Below are positions 25,330 to 38,346 of a stretch of DNA of 64,000 nucleotides, in pieces. Below the pieces are notes generated by a model that saw only the letters and a list, made by a program, of their open reading frames with translations, searched no databases and had not been told where the DNA came from. The stretch covers positions 372,001 to 436,000 of the forward strand of contig NC_079973.1 of NCBI RefSeq assembly GCF_029852145.1, written 5' to 3'. Positions within the stretch are counted from its first letter, which is position 1. Every line of letters starts with the position of its first letter. Made by a program: the position numbers and the translations under genes. This DNA is from Microplitis mediator (Eukaryota; Arthropoda; Insecta; Hymenoptera; Braconidae).

Positions 25330-25710
25330 GCCCGAATCAGCCTTTTTGCCCATTTTCGAAGCCAATAGCTCTCCTGCTAGGACTCCACGGCTCCATTTAA
25401 TTGCTTTTATCAATTTTCTAGTGCAGGAGGTCGCCCTGAACGCACCTGTGCAGTTGTCATCCTGTAACTTGATATTTTGATATTTTTTTCTAAGAGTTTG
25501 GGGCCAGAATCGGCATTTTCGCCCATTTTAGCCCATTCTCGAGGCTGATAATTCTCCTGCTAGAACTCCACGGCTTCATTTAATTGCTTTTATCATTTTT
25601 CTAGTGCAGGAGGTCACCCTGAACGCACCTGTGCAGTTGTCATCCTGTAACTTGATATTTTGATATTTTTTTCTAAGAGTCTGGGACCAGAATCGGCATT
25701 TTCGAAGCCA
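25330..25710. repeat. 183-base tandem duplication
   Basis: Two full units and a partial third at exact 183-base spacing. Markers are ACTCCACGG at 25382 and 25565, CCTGTAACTT at 25461 and 25644, and CCAGAATCGGCATTTTCG at 25504 and 25687. The units are far less AT-rich than the surroundings and encode no long frame. The sequence that follows (to about 25760, with TTTCTCTGGGATTTCC) shares words with the repeat at 37301-37430, so this is probably part of a dispersed repeat. Confidence 0.8.
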
Positions 25711-28380
25711 ATAGCTTTCTTTCAATTACCGAGCCCTTATTCTAAATTTTCTCTGGGATTTCCATAAAATTTCTTGGTATCAGAAAAGTCTTCTGTAAGA
25801 CCCTAGGACATAAAAGTGAAGGAAATAAATTCATACTTTTTATGAAATCAAAAGCGTTCGGGTCCTTGTTCCATGTCGTTGATGCTCAACTCTGATAACA
25901 AACTAGGAAGTAGTGACAGTTTTAGGAAAAAACATTATTTTCAACTATTTCTCAAGTCCGGTTACTCGTTGGCAAAAGTTTAATCTGTAAAATCGTTACT
26001 GACACTAAAGCTTTCTGATAAAAAAGGGGAAATAATTCCTTCCTTCAGTGACACTGCTCGAGCAATCCTCCTCTCTATACGCACCACCGATTGTTGCCAA
26101 CTAGAAATCACGAGATAACAGAAAGTTAAATCCAATCATCCGAGCCTACTCTTGAAACATCCAAGAGTTCCATAATTCATAAAATATTAGCCTCAAAGAT
26201 CCTTCTACCGCAGCTTAAGTTTATCAAAAAAATAATAAATTCTCTTCAGTACAGAAGTCGCGTCTCCTTTCATTTCAACGCATGGTCGCACACCCGTATC
26301 GACCTGCAACACACCCACTAATCTGTAATCCGTTAGTATCTCTTGCCAGCTCTTTTGCCGCGGCCTCACTTCACTTCTCACATCTACAGATACTTATTCT
26401 ATATATATATATATGAAGAAGTGTGACGGAGCGGTTGAGAGAATGAGAGACAGTAATGAGCACTTGGGCCCAATATTTCTGTGCTCTGAATTAGTCCAGA
26501 CACTCACAAATAAATTTAATTATTAATTTACGTAATTAATTTTTTTTTTTAAATGCAGTGATGATCCAAATTAAAAGGTAAGACTTGAGATAATTGTTCC
26601 ATGGACATCTCAATGGCCTTAACAGGTTGATGATGCTAATTATCTCGAAGAAGATTTATGTAATATATATTTATATTTTTCATAAATGTTTGATCGTAAT
26701 AAATACGTTTAAATTTGCATGCTGAGCAGCTCCAATGATTCAAATGCCCACGCAGCATGTATCTTCCAGCCTCATATTTATTTATTTATTTATATATATC
26801 AACTGCAAACTACAAACTCGATTATTTTGAGTACGTGTAAGTGAATTTAATTGTACCTGAGAGCTTCCGCTTTGACTTAGTTATAACTAGTATTATATTT
26901 TATAGTTTTAAAATTCCCACGATTTTTCTTTGCGTGTTCGATCTGCAGAGTTTTATAATACTGACTGACTGGTCAGCTGTCTGCGATTATCAACGCTTCT
27001 ACTACACAACTCTTGGATTTCATTTCGTCATCTTTATTAAATAAAAAAATATCCGACGTCTCATTTAATTACTTAATTATTATTATTACTATTAATTTTT
27101 TTTTTATATTCCTGATTTTTATAAATGTAAAATATTTACATTGAGAGCTAAATATTAAATGAAATAAATTTTGAAATGTCAAAGCAACCGAGTAAAAAAT
27201 TGCCAAAGAACTCGTGACGGTGGTACCGGTATCGAATAAACGGAATAATCGGGACGTAGTTTCTGCTCTGTACCAGAGTAAGTAGATGTAATAAGAATAA
27301 CAAAAACAACAAACTACATATATATGTATATAGAGATAGAGATATAGATATAGATGAATTTATATATTTGTATGTGTTGAAGCTTACATAAAACCAACCA
27401 CGCCCTGATCTCCGCGTATCCATCTGATCCTCGTATTCCATGAGAAGTTCTGAGTAAAACGAGTATGATCTTCAACAGAATTTAAATCACACATGTGTGC
27501 AAGCCACCAATACTCTGACAAAGGTATTCGCTCTCAGACATACGTCTAAATCATCAAGTGTTTTCCGGAATATTTTCTAGAACTGATATATCAGTACCTA
27601 CGCCTTGACGTCTTCAAGTCTACAATCTATCCAGCATTTGTGCTGCTACAAAATTCTCTTCTGTCTAGCTCGTTTATACGTGGGTGTTTTGAGACAAGGA
27701 AATACGCGTTTACGCAACCGAGATCTACATTTTTTAAATAAACTACTTTGTATTACCAGTAGGGAAAAGAAGCCGGGGCAGAATGGTTCTGAATTACTTC
27801 GTAATTTTTTTAACATTCAAAAATTTTTTATACTTATACTGATTTGGGAACTGGAGATAAAAAACTCATGTGAAATTTTTTTTTTCCCTATTTCATTTGT
27901 AATTTTTTTACTGCAAAAAAAAAATTAAGTAAACAAATTTATAAAATTGGATAATGCAAGGTAATTATTTATTCAAGTATTGAAAGTATAATGGGTAAGT
28001 TATGTAACAACTGACAATTGATTCGTGATGATTTTGGCCCAGAAAATGACTGAATTATCCAGGCCCTACGGGTTTCATTAAAAATTCTTATGACCTCACG
28101 ACTGGATTTTTAAATTCGATTTAATGTTTTTATTAGCTCAGTTATTTATTATTATTATTATTATTATAATAATATTTTTTTAAAGTATAACGACAATGAA
28201 AAACCCACATAATTAAATAATAAAGATATTTTTAAAAATGTAAATCAACCGGCGGAATGCCAAGATCGGGAAGCCAACGGCCTCTGAGTGATCCACGACA
28301 TCGATCGATCGACTTAACGGCGTTTCGAAAGCGAAATTAAACTACCTTCTCCTCACATTACATAGTTACACACCAGATAT
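25711..28380. other. Gene-free DNA; no coding region supported
   Basis: Mixed-composition sequence with an AT dinucleotide run (26398-26413) and ATT runs (28148-28170). Short frames at 26841-27044, 27148-27441 and 27605-27928 show no family motif. It could be intergenic or intronic to a gene outside the window. Confidence 0.4.
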
Positions 28381-28388
28381 AGTTATTT

Positions 28389-28390
28389 TT

Positions 28391-28441
<51 letters not shown>

Positions 28442-28443
28442 AT
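28389..28443 (+). repeat. (ATT)n microsatellite
   Basis: A long uninterrupted ATT/TTA trinucleotide run of about 50 bases. Confidence 0.8.
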
Positions 28444-31309
28444 TATTGCACTCCCGATTCGGCTTCAGGGAGGAGTTACGTTAGACTCTTTTTATTCTAC
28501 ACTCTCCTATCATTACATTTTAATTTTATAATCTTCTCGCTTGATCGATCACTCGAGACACGAAAAAATCTTAAATCTATAATATAAATATCGACAATCA
28601 CCAGCATTAACTATTTAATTGCTTTGCCTCTCAATCTTTAGTTATTTTTAAAAAACTTTCTAATAAAAAAAAAACAGTAATTATTAACATTAATCAATTT
28701 TATTTTAGACTCGGGTTGAGATAAATAAAATGTAACTGGAGACAAGATTTTAAGTGATCAATAATGTCAGATAAAGTCTTAATCCGATGGAAAGACGAAT
28801 GTGGTACCGCTGGATAAGTTGGAGCTTGAAGGCGTACTTAGGCTTTGCTCATCGTTTAATTACATGCCCAGTAACAGAGCCCAGCAGTCTCTGGGAATGT
28901 TTATTTGGAAGTTCCTTTTAACGTAAGTGTAATCGACGCGTCAATTAATCTGCTTTTCGCCACAAGTCTTTGGAGAAGAAAAAAAGAAAGATATTGCGCA
29001 AATCCTACTCACAATTCGCAACTCACGAGTCAAGTCAGGGTGGCATCAGCAGTCTTGTTGCTGTTGTTTTACACATGAAATACGTCAACGGAGCCCAGTG
29101 AATTCTTATTAAAACTTTCATCTGTCCATCAAGGGCGTAAAAAATAACCGAGCAGACCTCGGTAATGACGGAATTAATAATAAGAAACAAAAAGCTAAAT
29201 TAAGAATAAAAACCCGGCATAAACTGATCGGGGAATAATCATCTTGTATATTGCCGGTACGGGATTTGAGAAGAGCGTGACTGCCCTTGGCCGGACTTTA
29301 TTGAGCAGAGGAGTTAAGTGTACCAACACGAGACCACTTGACTTTATTTTCTTAGCTTTTATTTTATTTTATTCTTTTCTCTTCTCTTCTCTTTACTTTG
29401 GAGTACACACGTCCATATTAAAAGAAGTTACGAAATATAAAATACTCCTCGAAAGATCTCTCACGAGTGTTCTGCCGAACCGGCAATTCGGTGCATCAAT
29501 TATCTTTATAAACCTCTCGGTTGTCGAGTAGAGAGACTTTGCCTGGATCTGGATACACCTCGGATACGGACTTGCCAATGCATCTCTACTCTGTTATTGT
29601 GAACGGTGCATGGCTGGGATGCAAATCCTACCAAGGCCTCGCCCATCAATGATTCACATTCACATTCACCTTCTCTCCTTTTTATCTCCATTTTTATCGG
29701 CATTTGCATAATGTATCAATAAACAAACTACATCATTTTTGGCTCCTGAATTATTATAACTTTTTTATTCATTTAATTGTCCGACATTTATTTTATTCAC
29801 TTGAATTTATTAGACTCGAGTTATTTTTTCCAGCAGCTGCGGCGAGGGTCTAGATGGAGCGGAACTGCATAATTACCAAAAAAAAATTATTTAAACGGCA
29901 TTAAATCGTCTTGGGAACTCAAAAGATGTCAACTACTAGAAAATAAATCTAAAAGTTTCATAATTCGACGTGCAATCATCAGCATCCGGTTCTGCAATAA
30001 AATAATTTTAAAAATCCGCAAAAAGTACTGAAAATTAAATGAACATTGCTTAAACATAAATAAATATATAATTGTCTAAATTACCTCGACGCAAATAAAA
30101 ATAGTGGATAAAAAAAAATTGCGTGTCTGAGGACGAAAGTCAGCATAAAAATATCCGAGGCAGGCAGAGGCTGGATATCAGCAGAGCGGTAGGTCGATCT
30201 ACTTGGATCCCATGCACGAGTGATCTCGATTCCCGGTTGCTGTAGCTGTTGTATACGTATCAGTACTGTACGGGTGGAGTCACGTAGGAGTACATAACGT
30301 AGTCTTGCTCTACAACAACGTTAAAACGTCTCGAGCACACTTTGTCTAGAAAGCCAAATAGCTGTGCTCCTACACTGGCACCAGACTCACACATTCCCTG
30401 TGTACGTTAGTCTGGATTGGTTGGCACACACGTGTGTCCGTGTGTGATTCCTCTTTCTCTTCACCGTCATTAAATACATTAAATGTGTTCTGTTGCTGTT
30501 ACTGTTGTTGTTGTCGTCGTTGTCGTCCACTATTTTATTATTATACTTGCACGGCACTCGGTACAGTCGGTACTCGGCACATGGCACACGTTATGCTCCA
30601 TACGGCATACGGTAATTTAAAATACCTACTGATAAATAGAATAAAATAAAGGTCCAGGTGAGGTGATCTGCGTGTTTGTATATCCGCAAGTAGACGAATA
30701 AAAGACCAATGTATACATTTATCCTTGTTGATTAAAATAAAAAGAGTTAACTTGGCTCTCTCGCGTCTCTCGGTGAAAGTGAGCGCATTCCATGGCCACC
30801 GGGACCACGCCCGACTAACACAACTTGTGCTCTATAGATATACATCCACATCTACATCCACCTTATTAAATATATGGATTACTTTTACACTATACTACAT
30901 ATACATACATTTAAAAGTAGAGTAGTGTTATGTAGGGATTTGTAATGTATAAAATCATCGGCGTGGTCCATGCCGCGTTTTCCCTTGCGCCATCGCATGT
31001 ACATATCACGACCACAGCCTTTACTCAGCTTAAACATACCAATCTACACCAATGTACCTACCTAAGTACGTAAATACCTATGTACATATGTGTGCATGTA
31101 TGTATGTATGGGTAGAAAAAAAATTGATGCACTAAATCGCCGGGATTACGCAACAGCATTCGACGGACAGCGTAAGCAGCTGACCCGCGGTTTTAAATCG
31201 CGTGTGTGAATACTCTCTTCCTTACTAGCTTATATATATTTTACGTTGTATTATTTGGTATTACACGGTCTAATTTATGGGTTTTATGGATTTGGTAGGA
31301 TGTAAATTA
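28444..31309. other. Gene-free DNA with patches of higher GC
   Basis: Several stretches (28250-28330, 28750-29100, 29240-29330, 30130-30620) have higher GC than the intergenic background near the genes. No exon chain is recognisable. Frames such as 29244-29531, 29506-29709 and 30434-30649 lack family features. Regulatory DNA or a non-coding transcript is possible but unsupported. Confidence 0.35.
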
Positions 31310-32040
31310 CTCTCTAAAACTAAATTAGTGAAAAACCACTAATTACTTGTGAATATTCACTAATCTAAATTGTCCAAAGTATACGACTATGAATTAGTGA
31401 CTATTAACTTTTTGAATTAGTGAAAAAAACAACATATAGAATTAGTGAAAATTTCACTGATTGAATTAGTCAAAAATGTACTAATTCACTTGTTGACGAG
31501 GATTTATTTGGAAATATATTATCGTTGCTAATAATATTGTATCAAAATATTATTATTATTATTATTATTATTATTTGTAATTGATTATAAAATTTTTTTA
31601 GCAACTTGATCGACTAAATTAACAATTAAAATTATTTTCGTATGGTAAATATTTATATCATAATTATACTCATAACCTGATTCTATTGTCAATGATGGTT
31701 TTGATTAAGGTTCGGTAAAAAAAGTTGGAGTAAAAATATAAAGCTATTAAAAAATAACAAGATGTATTATTTAGCAACTAAATTAGGTTTTATTTAATTA
31801 ACTTACCTTAATTACTACTGTTCAGTTGTATTTAAAAATTATCGTAATTAATTTTGCCCTGAATTTGATAATTCTATGACAGAATAAAAAGTCCTTAAGC
31901 GAGGCACCACTAGTAATCATTGTAGAATCCGGGGAATCACTAATGAATTAGTGAATCTAATTCAAAATCACTAATTTTGTAGTGAATTTTAAGATCACTA
32001 TTTCAATTAGTGAAATTTTCACTTATTTAGTTTTAGAGAG
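31310..32040. mobile_element. MITE with CTCTCTAAAACTAAA ends and TA target duplication
   Basis: CTCTCTAAAACTAAATTAGTG at the left is mirrored by CACTTATTTAGTTTTAGAGAG at the right, with TA flanking both ends (31308-31309 and 32041-32042). Both arms extend inward as clusters of ATTAGTGAA and TTCACTAAT words in both orientations (to about 31500 and from about 31940). The centre is AT-rich with an ATT microsatellite (31548-31576) and no coding capacity. Length is 731 bases. Confidence 0.85.
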
Positions 32041-32689
32041 TACGGCGCTAATGTTGAGATTTCGTTAAAAGCATTTTAAAACGCTGGGTAAATTTATAAT
32101 TAAATTACGGGTAGTTAATTAGATGAAAATAATAATATAAATAAGGCGGGAAGTTTAGATTTAATTTAGGTTTCAGTTTGATCTGTAGGATGAGTGTTTG
32201 ATGAGACGTCAAACCAGTTTTATAATTCGAACCATCGCTTTTTCCATTTATATATTTATAATCTCCGAATCAAGTGTTTAATCTATTTAGCTTTTATTCT
32301 ATACTTAGTTACTTTTATTCTCTACTCAGTGGTATCCTTTCTGTATCGGTACTTAACTCCGAGACTAATGACACCGCCGATACTTGACTAATGACGACAA
32401 GCTGATAAAAAAAAAATAAAAAAGCCAAGAAGAGTGTGTTGGTACTTGTTAATTCACACTTTTTGACATTAATCTGAATTTATTATTTACATTTTATTTT
32501 AAATTAAATTAATTTAATTAATCACTTTTCTTTTTTTTTTTTTTATTGCTTGTAAATATTTCTATAAAACATGATAAATAGAATAATAATATATATAAAA
32601 TAATTATGGGAGTATAATAGTAGAGCATCTGAATAAGGAATGAATTTAGTACCGTTATGATTGCAGGACACCACACGGTGACTATACAA

Positions 32690-32742
32690 CAAGAAGAAGA
32701 AGATGAAGAAGAAGAAGAAAAAGAAGAAGAAGAAGAACAACA
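32690..32742 (+). repeat. (GAA)n-rich microsatellite
   Basis: Imperfect GAA trinucleotide run. In translation it gives poly-Ser or poly-Phe frames on the minus strand that are not genes. Confidence 0.8.
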
Positions 32743-34796
32743 ACTACTAGTGGGTTTAATGCTACTCGTTGTCCAGCCTACTGTTATAATAATAATCGAG
32801 GCAACGTAAGAATGGACGAGAGAATAGAAATAAATGAAATGAAAGAAGATAAGCTGAGCAGACTCTGTCGGGTTACGAGTACACAAGTACAAGTAAAGAG
32901 GAATGCGAGAATCTGGACTGAGCACATCTTTTATAATATTATATTTTATTTTATTTTGTTATAGAGGCTTCTTCACAAAAGGTATAATGCTACTGCTATT
33001 ATCGTAATTATGTGCACTTATCAATTTCTCAGGAGTCTTTATCAATTACGAAACTATCTCGAGTCGTGACCAACTCGGATCGGTTTACGACAATAGTTAT
33101 TGTTTAGATAGATAATTGTTATGAATAATTTCATGAGGAATTTTAGATAAATCGGAAAATTTTCCTTTTGTTTTCTCAGTTTTTTTATTATTATTTTTAT
33201 TTTTATGGTAATTGTGAGGTAGAGAAACAAATGTGTGAATGTGTCGAGGCCTGGTTTAACGACTCTGTTTACGACAACAGACAGGTCTGAAGTTTTGCTG
33301 ATCATGCTCTTGCTACTCATGTGCAAATACTTTTAATTAACAGTATTTGTTATTGCGTAAACATTTAACAGTACTTGCTATCATTAAATAATTATTTTAT
33401 CAATTTTTTTTTTTTTATGATAAAAAGCTTGATGACGATTTTGGAAAGTAGGATTTTTGGGCTCGATATAAGTTTTCATAATTCAGTAAATGAAAGTCAT
33501 AGAAAGCTTGAAAACCCCCTCTAGGGATCGGAAAAAGTCTGAGTTTTTCAATAAAATCAATAAATCGAAGCTAAAAAAATTTCCTCAAAAGTTACAGCCC
33601 AAAACAAAAAATTGAAAATTCTGAAATTTTTGATATACAAGCTGACAAGATAATTTTTTCCATAAATTTAATAAAAAGTATGTTAAAGTAGAGACTCAAA
33701 GCTTATAAAATTATCTTTTTTGCGGCGCGTGTAATTTCAATAATAATATAAATTATGAACTAGTCGCTATTATGGAAAGTAGACAGCGCAGACAGAAAAA
33801 GATAATAAATAAAATAAAAAGTGAAGAAACTGGATCAGTGACGAATCCGCATGGATCTAAATTTCTCGATCGAATCGTCGATCCCGTTCCCCATCGAGGA
33901 AATCACCATCGGGATATCGATCGCCCGAACACTTCCGCAATCACGCGTATTTCTTTTTTTAAAAAAACTTTTCCTTATATTCGCCGTCTCCCGATTTATT
34001 TCGGTCTCAATATTAACACAGGGCTTTGTTGCTTTGTTCCCAGTGCACTCTGACACACAACAACGGACAATTGGACTCGAGAAACTGCCGCGTTATGTAT
34101 TTTGTCCAAGTGTTTCACGCCGCGGCGGTTATTCACGATAACAAAAAATAACTAAAGACACATTAAAGTCCATTGTACTCGGAATTTATTGGATTAAATT
34201 CATTGTCGATGTTACCATGTGTAAACATTATTGTCTCCAGGTAAATTGTTGTCGTCGAGCTATGAGTTTGCTTCGCCTTACAACTGGGCTTTGCTTTTTA
34301 TTCAACCGACTATTCATCGGAAATTTTTAAAATAACTTTAAATATATTCAGAATTTAAGATAAATTTTAAAATTAGCCGACAATTTTTTTCCTCTGTACA
34401 GTTGAGGAGATAGATCATGGATATAAACAATAAAAATGTCTATCCGAGTAATACAAAAGTGGAGATAATTATTGGAGACGCAAATGGATGTTGACGTTAA
34501 TCTGTTCACCTCGAGCATAAGTAATCACCTTGCGATTTTTATTTAAGTAAATAACATAAAGAGATTTCTATTTTGTGCATTAATAGCCGATGTCCAAGGC
34601 GTCTGCATAAAAGATACTGATATCAATGATACTAAATATATATAACTTCCGGCAGGGACCTTGGATAAACTTTTATTCTCATCCTTCCCACGAATAAGCG
34701 ACGCGTTGCACCGCCGGTTTACCTCAATCTCAAACTCTATCTCAACATTTATTTCGAGGGATCCTTGAGCACATATCGCTCCGAGCGGTTAAATAC

Positions 34797-34822
34797 AACA
34801 GCAACAGCAACAGCAACAGCAC
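34797..34822 (+). repeat. (CAACAG)n short repeat
   Basis: About four copies of the hexamer CAACAG in a GC-richer patch; no reading frame of note. Confidence 0.7.
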
Positions 34823-37300
34823 CGCGCCTCCACAAAGATAGATGATCTCCAACTTTCCAAAACCGACTGGATATAACACTCGAGGTTACGTGTCGATCTC
34901 AAAGAATGCCAACAATTATAAAAATTACGAGGGGTGTGGAGTCTCGAGTCATTCAGGATTCAGGGTCGGGAATTTTAAATTTAAAATATATTTAGAACCC
35001 AACAAACAATTTAACAGTAAATTAACAATTTCACCGAACCGATCATCAATAGAGAAGTTGTTTTAATAAAACAAACAAACAACAATCATTTTTTATTATT
35101 GAGCACGCTGGTGGCTATTAGCCTCAATTAGCCGCAAATAAAAGTCAGGAACTGTAGAATTGGAAAAGTCGTTCGGGATTAACGAGCATGCATGAAAACG
35201 ATACGTGCAGTGTCTCTCTTCTGATAATATGTGAGGCTCTGTTGTGAGCTGGTATTCTGCTGGCTCGGACGGTTCGATCTTAAACCGGAAGCCACATTAT
35301 AACCAAGACAACCAAGACTATCGCCAGTAACCACAACATTAAACCCTAAGCTTTAATCTCAGCTTTATTTAGCGGTAAAAGCTACAGCCGGGTCTATAGG
35401 AGATTAACAGACGATCTTTCTCCAGTGAACGTGTTAATTTGATAGCTCTCCGGCATCGAAATGGAAAATGGAGCAGCATGCACGCATATTTACACGTACA
35501 GCAGTATAGCTGTGCAGTAAGTAGTCAACTGTGTGTTAAATCTCTCTTTATTTTTATTTATAGTGCTCGAGAAACTGCATTAGTATAGTTAAGTTATGTA
35601 TAGAAGCTATAAGCTAGCACAATCCAAGGCGTAGATGCTGCACTGATAGCGAGTCCACGACTCGACTAGTTTAACTTGTGTCCAGTATAAAACACGCCTG
35701 CTTTTTTTTTCATTTTATGTTGATCGTGTGTGAGTGTGTGTGTGTGTGCTATTCGCAGGTGATGCAGACACGAACCGAGAAGTTGAGGCATAGAGAGTAG
35801 AGCGGGATAGGAGTGGACGTTGCTGGGTGGACGTCTTCAAAAAATCAGGAAGTGGATCAGCACGTATATCGCCTCGTAGGGGGTCGCAATTTCTAATGCT
35901 ACGGTGTACTAGACTACATTACGCTATCCACTGCACTAGGACTCTCTCCTCGGCTGAAAAAGGATGACGATGCGTCTTTCTCTTTATGCGGCTCAGAAAG
36001 ACCTCAAGAGAGAGGAAGAAATTTTATTATTTTACTTTGCATACGCAAATGTGACTTTGGTCGAGAGGTGAATGTACAAACACCTTATTTATACTTACTT
36101 TTTATATTTATATATATATTTATACAAGTTTATTGAGTTATTACATCATTTATAATTGTCTCGTTATAACACACTTATAATTAATTAAACGATGTAATAG
36201 ATAATTGTTAATCAAGTTTTATATTTTAAATTATATATTTATTACTTTGTTGCCGCATTTATGGCCCATTAATATTTTTTGTTTAAACAAATTATTTGTC
36301 ACGTTTCAGTTGATTTAAAATTTTTTTGGAGCTTTGCGTTAATTTTTTTTTCATTAATTGATCGATGGAATTTTAAACTCACGGGGTTTGAATTTTTTTT
36401 CGGAGCCCGCTCTGAAAAAGACTTCGAGCGGGCATTAATTTGGTGTTGAATATTAAATATGTAATTGAAACTGTTATATGTTTATTAACATACAGGTGGT
36501 ATTTAATCTGACGTGACATGTGGGTCAGCTTACAAAACATAAAACACGCAATTATAAATAATATTAAAAATTTCGAGGCACAGGTCAACTGAAATAAAGA
36601 CACGATTATTATTATTGTTATTATATATGTATATAATGATATGAGTAAATGACGATAGTTAAAAGTGATTGGTTTCAATTTCCCGTTTTCTCATAATATA
36701 AAAGCTTCAATTTAATGGACATTAATTGCTTTACTCTCGATACTTTCCAGATTGATGTATCCAGTATCATTTTATTCATCCAAAGTCGGACTTATAGAGA
36801 TCGAGTAGTCTTCGCTTTCATCGCGGAACAGCCAGAGCGAGCTAATATGAAACTGAAACTAGATCGACCGGATGTTCTCTACTGGCTCGTCCTGATGGGA
36901 TTTTAAATTTCCCGATATGTTTGTATACACGCACATACATTGAAACCATCGCTCGGACTAATGCCGAGCTACTATTTAATGACATCGATGATACCTTATA
37001 CCTTCTACGTCGCTTCTAACTTCATTAAACGGCTGACATTTAAATCGTTACCGCTTACAAGGTAATCAACTCTATCGACTTTATTAACTATATTTATTTT
37101 TTTAGTTTTTATTCAATTACAGAAAAAAAATTAACCTGATCAAGACGTTCGGACTAGTCGGACTGTCATTTCTTTTATTAATTTATCAATTACAATTAAT
37201 CCGCAGGATTTTTTTTAATTATTTAGCACCAGGGCTACACCCCATAGGGTTCCTCGAAAATTAAAAGAAAAATTAAGTCCATTACTTAGGTAATGTCTCT

Positions 37301-37432
37301 TGGATTTCCAGAGAATTCAACTGCCGATAATTCTACTTTTTTTTACAACACCGAGTGCTGGGTCCATATTTTCTCTGAGATTTCTATGGAATTTCTCTGG
37401 GATTTCCAGAGAATTCAACTGGCGATAATTCT
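37301..37432 (+). repeat. Short duplicated block (GAATTCAACTGSCGATAATTCTA)
   Basis: GATTTCCAGAGAATTCAACT followed by a CGATAATTCTA word occurs twice about 100 bases apart (from 37303 and from 37401). Between them is ACCGAGTGCTGGGTCCATA. The same block, in the same orientation, recurs on the far side of the satellite array at 61121-61196. It is part of the dispersed repeat surrounding the satellite. Confidence 0.65.
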
Positions 37433-37439
37433 ATTCTAA

Positions 37440-38240
37440 ACTTCCCGCTAAGAAAATTGTGGATTTTCAAAAATTCGGGAAGTTATTGGTTTCGGTCCGA
37501 TTTACGAAAATCGAATTTCCATCAGATGTCGACGTTTCGAGGTCCTAGGAAGCTATCCTGACTAATTTCACGATGATGTCCGAGTGTATGTATGTGTGTA
37601 CGTACGTAAGTACGTATGTATGTATGTAAATATTCATAACTCTTGAACGAATGAACCGATTTTGATCGTTGAGGTGTCATTCGACGCGGCTTGTTAATGT
37701 CTTGAAGCCGTAAAGATTTGAGATTAATCGGTAGGGTGCGTTCAGAGATATTTCAAAAATAAAATTTTTTCAAAAATGTTTTATTTGGATAACTTTTGAT
37801 TTGCTCGATAGATTGATTCCAAAATCTAATCAGCTCTAAAGCTCTATAAGCCGCGTCGAATGCCACCTCAACCATCGAAATCGGTTTATTCGTTCAAGAG
37901 AAACCGTTGACGAAAGAATTCAAAAAAAATTTTTTCCTTGGTATTTTTGAAATTTCTCAAAAACGGCTAAATAAATCGATTTCAAAATTTGAACAGCTTC
38001 AAAACTTGATAAAACTCGTCGATTGCCACCTCAACCATCAAAATCGGTTAATTCGTTCGCGGGATATCGTGGGAGAAGGAAATTCTAAAAAATGGTTTTT
38101 TACAAAACAATGGCAAACAAAAGTATTTGCGAGCTCAAAGAGCTCGGAAATGTAATCACAATAATGTTTTCGAGCTCAACAAGCTCGAGAACAGCAGGGA
38201 GTTTTGGGGCTGGCCCGCAGGGTCAACTGACAGACCGATT
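37440..38240 (+). repeat. Dispersed repeat element, copy 1
   Basis: It begins CTTCCCGCTAAGAAAATTG, with a short hairpin CTTCCCG..CGGGAAG closing at about 37483. The first 300 bases or so match the sequence from 63718 to the window end with only scattered differences, including the AGGAAGCTATCCTGACTAAT block, the GTAT/GTAC run (37585-37626) and the words CATTCGACGCGGCTTGTTAA. Further in, related sentences (CACCTCAACCATCGAAATCGG and CACCTCAACCATCAAAATCGG) repeat at about 37863 and 38026. Two perfect short inverted repeats follow: CGAGCTC AAA GAGCTCG (38130-38146) and CGAGCT CAACA AGCTCG (38171-38187). There is no transposase frame. Confidence 0.75.
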
Positions 38241-38346
38241 TTCTATTGATTTTCTATCGATTTTCTATCACAGCAACAGGTTTATGTTTTATATCAATTT
38301 TCTATGGGTTTTCTATCGAATTTCTATCACAGCAACAAGTTTATGT
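38241..38346 (+). repeat. 59-base minisatellite, left flank of the array
   Basis: CAGCAACA blocks occur at 38271 and 38330, exactly 59 bases apart, separated by TTTTCTATGG/TTTTCTATCG words. The same unit at the same period flanks the array on the right (61001-61120). Confidence 0.75.

Larger units (their letters stand above)
32041..37260. other. Gene-free DNA; simple repeats and GC-richer patches
   Basis: No gene is supported. Notable contents are a GAA-rich run (32690-32742), a TG run (35734-35748), an AACAGC run (34797-34822), and GC-richer stretches at 33840-34140, 34650-35060 and 35200-36010. A segment at 33420-33720 containing AAAACCCCCTCTAGGGATCG looks like a degraded interspersed repeat. 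Frames at 33772-34053, 33851-34141 and 34842-35066 show no family motif. Confidence 0.35.

Noticed and set aside
32518..32925. 135-codon minus-strand frame with Ser/Cys runs
   Set aside because: Produced by the GAA microsatellite and AT-rich flanks; no conserved content.
33772..34141. Overlapping open frames of 73-96 codons on both strands
   Set aside because: Mutually overlapping in three frames, no domain or splice support; a GC-richer patch simply has fewer stops.
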